Source of the DNA: Apostichopus japonicus
Lineage: Eukaryota; Echinodermata; Holothuroidea; Aspidochirotida; Stichopodidae
Direction of reading: 5' to 3'
DNA length: 64,000 nt
NCBI RefSeq assembly: GCF_037975245.1
Contig: NC_092577.1
Location: 29,506,398 to 29,570,397, forward strand
The notes beneath the pieces are model-generated. The model ran no database searches. It saw only the letters and a program-made list of their open reading frames with translations, and was not told the origin of the DNA. The position numbers and the translations under genes were made by a program. Below, one piece after another: positions 57,601 through 64,000 of this stretch. Each line of letters starts with the position of its first letter. Position 1 is the stretch's first letter.

Positions 57601-58180
57601 AAATAAAATGTGCCACTTTGATGAAGAACTGTCTTTTGGATATCATAAGCCTTTGTTCATTTTAATATTTCAATAGTATAGTAACAAATCATATATATTT
57701 AAGTGATATGGCCGGTGTGTATTGGTTTATAGCAAAACGAGTGGTGGTTGTGGAATGAGAAAGTGACCCTCTGATGTGGTGCCCCCACTTTTTGGAAGCA
57801 TCCTATCCCCTGGCTATAGCTTTACAGATGAAGAGCACGTTCAGCATTCATATATTACGAGTACTTGTAATGTTGGGCACATCAGCCTATAGCAGTACTT
57901 TCTATAGAGGAATCACGTCCTAAAATCTTTGCATTCTTTGTTAAAAATGATGTTGTTGACATGAGTATTTCTACTCGTTTAGATATCGCTAAAGTAATCA
58001 GTATAGTATATATCGTGCCACTCCCCCCCCCCCCCTCTTGGGAGTCCACTCGGTCGTCCTTTCTGGAGCCCCCGTTTTTCGGGACAAACTCTGGGCGCCA
58101 TTTCTGGAGCCCCCGTTTTTCGGGTCTCTTTTTGGGAGGCCCCCGTATTTTCTAAGTTTTAATTTTTAAAGCGCCCGTGT
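54645..58180. other. 5' flank of the KDZ gene / intergenic region
   Basis: No protein-coding gene recognised. It probably includes the 5' leader and promoter of the KDZ gene. A donor-like candidate lies at 56486. C/G homopolymers are near 57520-57560 and 58020-58035. The short open frames lack homology that I can name. Confidence 0.45.
56486..56530 (-). other. Candidate 5' leader exon of the KDZ gene
   Basis: On the minus strand the text CCGACATG is followed by a good donor (GTGAGTTCC). Joined to the acceptor at 54644 it would read ATG GCA ATG GCA, in frame with the first ATG of the KDZ gene and moving the start two codons upstream. The exon's 5' limit is unknown. This is an inference from splice sites only. 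Confidence 0.25.
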
Positions 58181-58187
58181 AAGAGAA

Positions 58188-58296
58188 TGTGTAAAAGCAA
58201 GAGGGCCTGACGTTTCTGTCCTAGCAGGATCTTCTTCAGAGGCTGATTGAAGATCCTGCTAGGATAGAAACGTCAGGCCCTCTTACTTTTACACAT
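58188..58296. ncRNA. Inverted pair of hammerhead-like sequences
   Basis: Two arms (58188-58233 and 58249-58296) face each other. The minus-strand copy has a full core: GCCT-CTGAAGA, AGATCCT/GCT/AGGAC hairpin, AGAAAC-GTC-AGGC. The plus-strand copy has the same hairpin, GAAAC, GTC and AGGC but CTGATTGA in place of CTGAAGA. Both continue CCTCTT(G/A)CTTTTACACAT. The palindrome resembles the joined ends of a mobile element. Confidence 0.5.
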
Positions 58297-58338
58297 TATA
58301 TAGGATCATATATGTAAATAAGCCTGTCTAAGTATAAT

Positions 58339-59848
58339 CAGGGACGTAGCCAGGGGGGGGAGCAGGGGGAGCGACCGCTCCCCCCTTTCAGTGTCGATTT
58401 TTTTTTTTTAAACTGTCGTTTTTTTAGCATGGTATTTTGTCAGTGCTCTTTTGATCTTGAATACTCGTCAGCTCCGTTAACTTGATTGTAATCGTAGTAA
58501 CATTCACGCCTACTGATTCAACTACTTACTTAGTTTGGCAGATGCAAGTAGATAAATTTAGCTTATAGCCAATTACAAGCCTACAGTTGGCCACTGCGTA
58601 ATAAAATACATATTGCCTACCTAACCGCACTCTATGGAAAGTCAGGAACTGTAACGTCGACAACGTCGTTCTATGAGTCGTCCTAAGTTGTTGCACGAAC
58701 AGCATGTTATGAAGCTAAGCTAGCAATCGTACGTGATACGCACTTCCTATAATAAGTTTTACACTGCTAATACACTGCGGTAACGATATTTGTTTTTAGG
58801 CCACTGCATATCTGGCTATATTACAAAATATGAAAGTTTATATTGTCCATCAGTTAAGTTCGTCAAATGTATTAAAGTCCAGACATTGGACAATAAACAA
58901 GAATCATCCTACTGGAAAAATTGTAAAAGAGCACTATGTTTGTCTTTCTGATATAATATGTAAAAGAAAATGTAAAGGAATTCAAACAGGAAACAAAATC
59001 TGCTGATAATGATATCATATGATTAGGGGCGTAGCCAGTATGTTGCACTGTTGGCCCGGGCCTACATTTTTGTTGGCCAAGTTATCTTTTTTTTAAAAAC
59101 ACCCATAATTCAAATCGATAAGCTTGCTGGACGAGTTTAATAGTCTATAGACAGCAAAAACTATTGAAATGAACGTAGCAAGAATATGGCTAAATTAGGT
59201 GACCTATTCTTCTGTCATCTAGGCTGTCATTTCTATCGCGTGCCGTTTCATTCAACACTCTACCCTCCGAAAAAGACTAGGATCCGATCTTGTCAGTTTT
59301 TTAACATGTAGTTAAGAACCCGTTTACGCAGATAATATTTCAGTTGAGAAAATAGTTGAGAAATTTGCATCAGATGGCAATCGTCGGGTAGCTCTCGCCT
59401 TCTCTTATTAGGCTAACTTAAACATTTACTAGCTACAGTTGTATCAAAGATACTGGCTATAGTTGTATCAAAGACATTTCTGGCCTATCTTTGTATCTAC
59501 AAGTATCAGAAGTTGAAAAGTAAGACTACTCTGTACGTGTACCTTGCTAATTTTAATACATTATGTAGTATTGAACTACGTACTATTTTAACTCGTTTGT
59601 TTTTTGGGTTTAAAAGTGATATTGAATGAGGTGTCTCAAGTTAGCAAGAGGCCAGGGAACCAGAATGAACACTCGGGAAGCGCCGTTTCCGGCCATCTGG
59701 TGGGTTTGTAAAACCAAAAATTTTCTTGTACGCTCCGCGCCAACCGATGGTGGCGCTCCGCTCAGATAGTCGTGCCTACAACTTTGAAAATCTATATCAA
59801 TCGCAAAAAGTGCTCCCCCCCCCTTTCAAATTCCTGGCTACGTCGCTG
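58339..59848. mobile_element. hAT-type non-autonomous element, 1510 bp, 8-bp target duplication
   Basis: Left end CAGGGACGTAGCCAGG (58339-58354); right end CCTGGCTACGTCGCTG (59833-59848), with 15 of 16 positions complementary. Flanked by the identical octamer AGTATAAT (58331-58338 and 59849-59856). No transposase reading frame. A CGTAGCCAGT-containing fragment at about 59034 may be a nested older copy. Confidence 0.92.
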
Positions 59849-60430
59849 AGTATAATTAGGCCTATATATATGTTCCGTCTTGAATGTGATTTAGGTCAAA
59901 GTTACGTACGTTGATTTGTTTGAGGTAACCAGAGTCACGTGACACTCTGTAAGTTTTTTTGGGGGTACTAGCTGTTGTAGCGTAATAATGTTGCGTAACT
60001 GTTATGACATTTTTTTTATAGCATCACGGGTTGGTTGTAACCGCTCCGTGTAGCACTCATGCAAAATAACTATGGCTGTACATGCTATTCGGAACACATT
60101 TTGCAGTTTGCTAGTAAGCAATCGAATACTGTTCGAGGTAAACATAGTGGCGACCTTTTCCGTTACTGTTTGGATTCATAGAAGTGTAGATATCAAGATG
60201 AGGCGTTTTATAGGAACCGAAGCCTCCTGCAAAACAGAAACCGATACTGCATGACTGTGTGAAAAGACTGTTCCCATAGCAACGAAGGATATGGGCCAAT
60301 GATTCTATAAAAGTTGGCAATGGATTCTCAACATGTTCTAAAATAAATATCAATCGATTTCAACTTATCGCCCCAAGAATATAAAATAGTAAAAGTACAT
60401 TATATAATATCAGTCGTCGCTGTATAAACG

Positions 60431-60726
60431 CAGGCGCGTAGCCAAGGGGGGGGGGGCGAAGGGGGAAGCCGCCCCCCCCCCCCTTGAGCATATTTTTATT
60501 TATTTTTTAATGTTTTTATGATATCGCTAGTATTTTCAAAATAGAAAATGCTAAGATGCAACTTACAAGGCCTGGGCAGTGCCATTTCCAGCGATCTGGG
60601 AGGCATTTTTAGCCAAAATTTTCTTGTACGCTTGGCGCCAATTATGGTGGCGCTACGCTTAGATAGTTTGCAATGCCGAATCTACAGTTTCGCCCCTCCC
60701 TTGGCAAATTCCTGGCTACGCGCCTG
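60431..60726. mobile_element. hAT-type MITE, 296 bp, 8-bp target duplication
   Basis: Left end CAGGCGCGTAGCCAAGG; right end CCTGGCTACGCGCCTG. Flanked by the exact octamer TATAAACG (60423-60430 and 60727-60734). The left subterminal part is G/C homopolymer and the right holds GGCGCCAATTATGGTGGCGC, as in the sister elements. Confidence 0.93.
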
Positions 60727-61482
60727 TATAAACGAGGTCGTTTGGGATAAAATTTAAATTGACCTGGAAGGCTCACTCAACAGTAGGGAAATGTACCAAT
60801 CATGGAGGTCACGTGACATGCTCCAAGTTGTTACTTTATATGTTATTTTTCATTTTGTGAGTTCGAAGAAATAATTAGCATTCCCTAAATCTTGGTTGTG
60901 CTTATTCAACTAAATGCTTTCCATTCGGGTTCTTGCAGCTTGTTATCTAAGTTGTGTAATGTTTTCCCTGATTTCCTTTTGCAAGTCTGTTTGTTAAGAC
61001 TTTACTTAAATTTACAAAAGATACGCAGAGATGTTTTGAATCAAGATTGAGAGAAGATTATTCATGAATATTCATTATTTATACGTTAATCAATTCATGA
61101 CTTTGCATTAATCTCGGCGGCTCAATTATCGACATCTTCACTCTCAGATATCCATACATAGGATATATTCCAGCTTGTGAAGGGTATACCTGCGAATGGA
61201 TTTGGGTTCTTTCTATTGTACAAGGAAATGCATTTTTCCTCTGGATATAGCCTACCGTTGCATTTATGCCTGTAATTGTACTAGTATAGGTTGCCATCTC
61301 TCGAAGATCGCCCCCTTACTAGGCCTTCTTATATCGCTACTTTCATTTTCTCCTCATTTTGATGTCCGTCGATAACTATCGCATCATTATGGGAGGTGAA
61401 GCATTCTAAACAGCTGCTCTAAGTAATCCAGAGCTCATTAATGACTTGATGAATTATGAAAGTAAAAACTATTATAAATAAA

Positions 61483-61483
<1 letters not shown>

Positions 61484-61527
<44 letters not shown>
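61484..61527. repeat. (TA)n microsatellite
   Basis: About 20 TA dinucleotides. Confidence 0.93.
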
Positions 61528-61529
<2 letters not shown>

Positions 61530-62084
61530 GTATTGGGCATATGATGATGCTTTAAATAGTAACTTAATCACTAATAATGATTGTTTGCCTAAAGAGGTAG
61601 CCTACGAAACGGTAATTATTTAAGATGCAATGAATTTATAATAAATAGGCCTACATTATAAACCATAAATACATCGTACATGGTATAGTAACTCACGTTT
61701 TAATCCACATGGAGCAACTAGTAATAGCGAACAATGTCAATTGACAAGTTAACGATGGATTTTGAGATATTATGAAAGACAAAGCAAAACAATAACATTA
61801 AGAAACAACATGAGGAAGGGATAAAAATTCAGATTGCATGTTGCAGGGGGAGTAACCAGTTTTTGGTGTTGTGTGTGTGTGGGGTGGGGGGGGAGTAAAG
61901 TCAAATTTCTTCCCCATTATCAGGCACATAGCGGTGGATCGCCGTCCTGGGGGAGGGATATAAGGGGAGGGGTGTCCCCTAAATATTTGTTTTTCGAAAA
62001 GGGCTTAGATGCAAAATGGTGCTACAGAGATGCCAAGGTCAGATGTTTTTTAGGCGGGTGAAAATTGTCTGGTGCTGTTGGTTA

Positions 62085-62195
62085 CGTACACCATCTAAGC
62101 GGAGCGCCACCATGAGTTGGCGCGAAGCGTACAAGAAAATTTTGGGATCTTACGGCCCCTCAGATGGCCGGAAACATCACTTCCCGGGTCATCTA
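62085..62195 (-). mobile_element. Fragment of the hAT-type MITE family, inverted
   Basis: Reads, on the minus strand, the family text GGAAGTGATGTTTCCGGCCA, AAAATTTTCTTGTACGCT, GCGCCAACTCATGGTGGCGC and TCCGCTTAGATGG. It is an orphan piece in the opposite orientation; complete ends were not identified. Confidence 0.75.
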
Positions 62196-62499
62196 AGCTG
62201 AATCTATACTGTCTCCATATTTGTATTGTGTCTATTTTTTTTCATTCCAGAGGAAAAAATATCTTGCAATAAAAAAATCTCTGAAATTTTGCGGACGCTG
62301 TAGCGTTCACGTGTGTCGTAACGATATTATTTTTCACGAATCGTATAGGTAACGTTGCTTTCAGCCGGGCATATTTAGCACGAACGGCTTTGAGTAATTT
62401 CCGATCCTGGCGGTTCTGAGATAACTTCGCATTCTGGTGTGATGAAATGAATTTCACGCTAGCAATGATACACTTTCACAGGAAAAACTCTGTGGGCCT

Positions 62500-62640
62500 A
62501 CAATGCGGGAGATTCTTCAAAAATGCGGGAGTTTTTTGGAAAATGCGGGAGATTCGGACAGGTGGGCGGGTGAGCGGGAGACGACCCGAAAATGCGGGTG
62601 ACACCCGCCCAAAGCGGGTGACTTGGCAGCACTGGTGCTA
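62500..62640. repeat. AATGCGGGA short-motif repeat
   Basis: AATGCGGG(A/T) recurs about five times within 110 bp with related GCGGGTGA text, ending TTGGCAGCACTGG. Possibly part of an unrecognised mobile element. Confidence 0.6.
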
Positions 62641-63460
62641 TCATTTCCATTTTGTAAAAGTACAATCGTGTACTAAAATCTTCCTCTTTTGGTACAAAAA
62701 CTTAACCAAATTTTTGGGAAAAAAACGAAAAAATAATGTGCGCTTACGCGGTAGAAACCCATCCGGTTATATCCCAGATTGAAAAAAAAAAAATATTGTC
62801 AATATAAATTTATGGCCACTTAGAGAGACACTGCAACCGCGCGCGTAGCGCACATATTTGATGTGAAGGCCTTTCATTACATTATATTTCGTGGTTGACC
62901 CCCCCCCCCACCCCCGTACGTAGCCATGGAAACGATCAGAGGGTGGAATCTTATGCTCTTGCGTTCTGAAATTGAATAGAAGCGAAACCAGTATCCGATA
63001 ATTACTGCTGATTGAAATTTGCAGATGTGATTTTCTTTATTTCAACTGTCGAAATGACTATGTTCGATCTGCCTGAGCGATATTTGTCTTGAGGAGGGGC
63101 TATCATGGAATATGGGATGGACCAAATTTCCAGCAGTCACATAATAGGTTTCCTGCCAAGTCCAACATTATAGTTAGGACGAACCCATAACTACAATGAC
63201 TGCTGCTACCGGGAAATTAGCCGAGGTCTATTTCAAACTTCGACCTGTCGACAGTGAATTAGTACGCCAATCTATTGTTTTCATTGGCCTTATTATTTAC
63301 GATATTCTAAAGCTCTTTTGTCAAAGGGGTATAATTGTCTTTTTTATGGTTAATTTATTGTACACATTCTGTTAGAAACAATAAGCTATAGTAGGCCGAA
63401 ACCTGTCGAAATGGCTATGACGAACTTATTATAGGCGGGACTTATTTTGGAAGCAGGACA

Positions 63461-63592
63461 CTTCGCCCAACAACCATTTCGCCCAACTGCCATTTCGCCC
63501 AACCTTATACCATTTCGCCCAACTAGCCTGGTCATTTCGCCCAACCAGCCTGGTCATTTCGCCCAACCAGCCTGGTCATTTCGCCCAACCTT
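63461..63592. repeat. ~22-bp minisatellite
   Basis: Repeats of CATTTCGCCCAACCAGCCTG with shorter variants (CATTTCGCCCAACTGC). Five to six copies. Confidence 0.92.
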
Positions 63593-63599
63593 GATTAAA

Positions 63600-63925
63600 T
63601 ATGATACTTCAAAAGAAAACGTTCGGGAATTGTTAAAGTTACAGGATACGAACCGAATATTTAGGAAACTTGATCGATCAGTGTGTTAGGGTTTAGGTTT
63701 GATAGTAAACGTTCGAATATTAAGGAATATTAAGGAAACTTGAAGTCTTTTACTTTGTATAACTTTAGTAAAGAAACGTTCGGGAATTTTTAACGTTACA
63801 GTGACGAACCGAATATTAAGGAATCTTGAGGATGGATCAGTGTTTTAGGGGTTAGGTTTGATACTAAACGTTCGGGAATTGTTAACGTTATGGGATTCGA
63901 ACCGAGTATTAAGGAAACTTGAAGT
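63600..63925. repeat. Degenerate tandem repeat at the right edge
   Basis: Three or more imperfect copies of AAACGTTCGGGAATTGTTAA - CGAACCGAATATTAAGGAAA - GTGTTAGGGTTTAGGTTTGA. The array may continue past the window. Confidence 0.85.
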
Positions 63926-64000
63926 CGTGGTTAAATTGATTACAAATGTTAATACATATATGTGGTTACATTGATAAAGTGGTTACATTGATTAAATATA

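Overview
This window is animal nuclear DNA. It is AT-rich and intron-dense, with GT-AG splice sites, long introns, microsatellites and many small transposons. The encoded NPC1 is close to the vertebrate protein, and the SINE and MITE content looks like a marine invertebrate deuterostome. An echinoderm such as a sea cucumber is a guess that I cannot prove from sequence alone.

Three spliced genes were rebuilt by hand by chaining exons whose splice phases fit. (1) Positions 83-28239, minus strand: the 5' part of an NPC1 (Niemann-Pick C1) sterol-transporter gene, 16 exons coding for about 1095 residues. It runs from the signal peptide through the cholesterol-binding N-terminal domain, middle luminal domain, sterol-sensing domain and C-terminal luminal domain. 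The last ~180 residues lie beyond the left edge. (2) Positions 30891-33636, plus strand: a small five-exon gene (209 residues) with a divergent HMG-box-like N-terminus and a GTF2I-like repeat at its C-terminus. (3) Positions 43126-54644, minus strand: a 16-exon KDZ (Kyakuja/Dileera/Zisupton) transposase-type gene of 961 codons. It has the Cys cluster, the three putative RNase-H-fold acidic motifs and a single in-frame TGA inside the Cys cluster. Genes 2 and 3 converge on a repeat-rich intergenic block.

Repeats. NPC1 introns hold a 15-bp minisatellite in two separate introns, two arrays of a ~190-bp tandem repeat, a 421-bp element with perfect 20-bp inverted ends, pentamer-rich satellite DNA and (TA)n tracts. 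The 36-64 kb half carries at least four hAT-type non-autonomous elements with visible 8-bp target-site duplications (39254-41157, 48608-48977, 58339-59848, 60431-60726). Their ends read CAGnGnCGnnGnAnCC-like and most share a subterminal palindrome. A TTAA-flanked foldback MITE (42824-43129) ends exactly on the KDZ stop codon. Hammerhead-ribozyme-like cores occur at 20071-20112 and, as an inverted pair, at 58188-58296. A tRNA-derived SINE sits at 41589-41760.

Functionally, NPC1 is a host housekeeping gene. The KDZ gene is transposon-derived or a live transposon. The HMG/GTF2I-repeat gene looks like a nuclear DNA-binding protein of unknown role. The far right (56.6-64 kb) shows no recognisable protein-coding gene.
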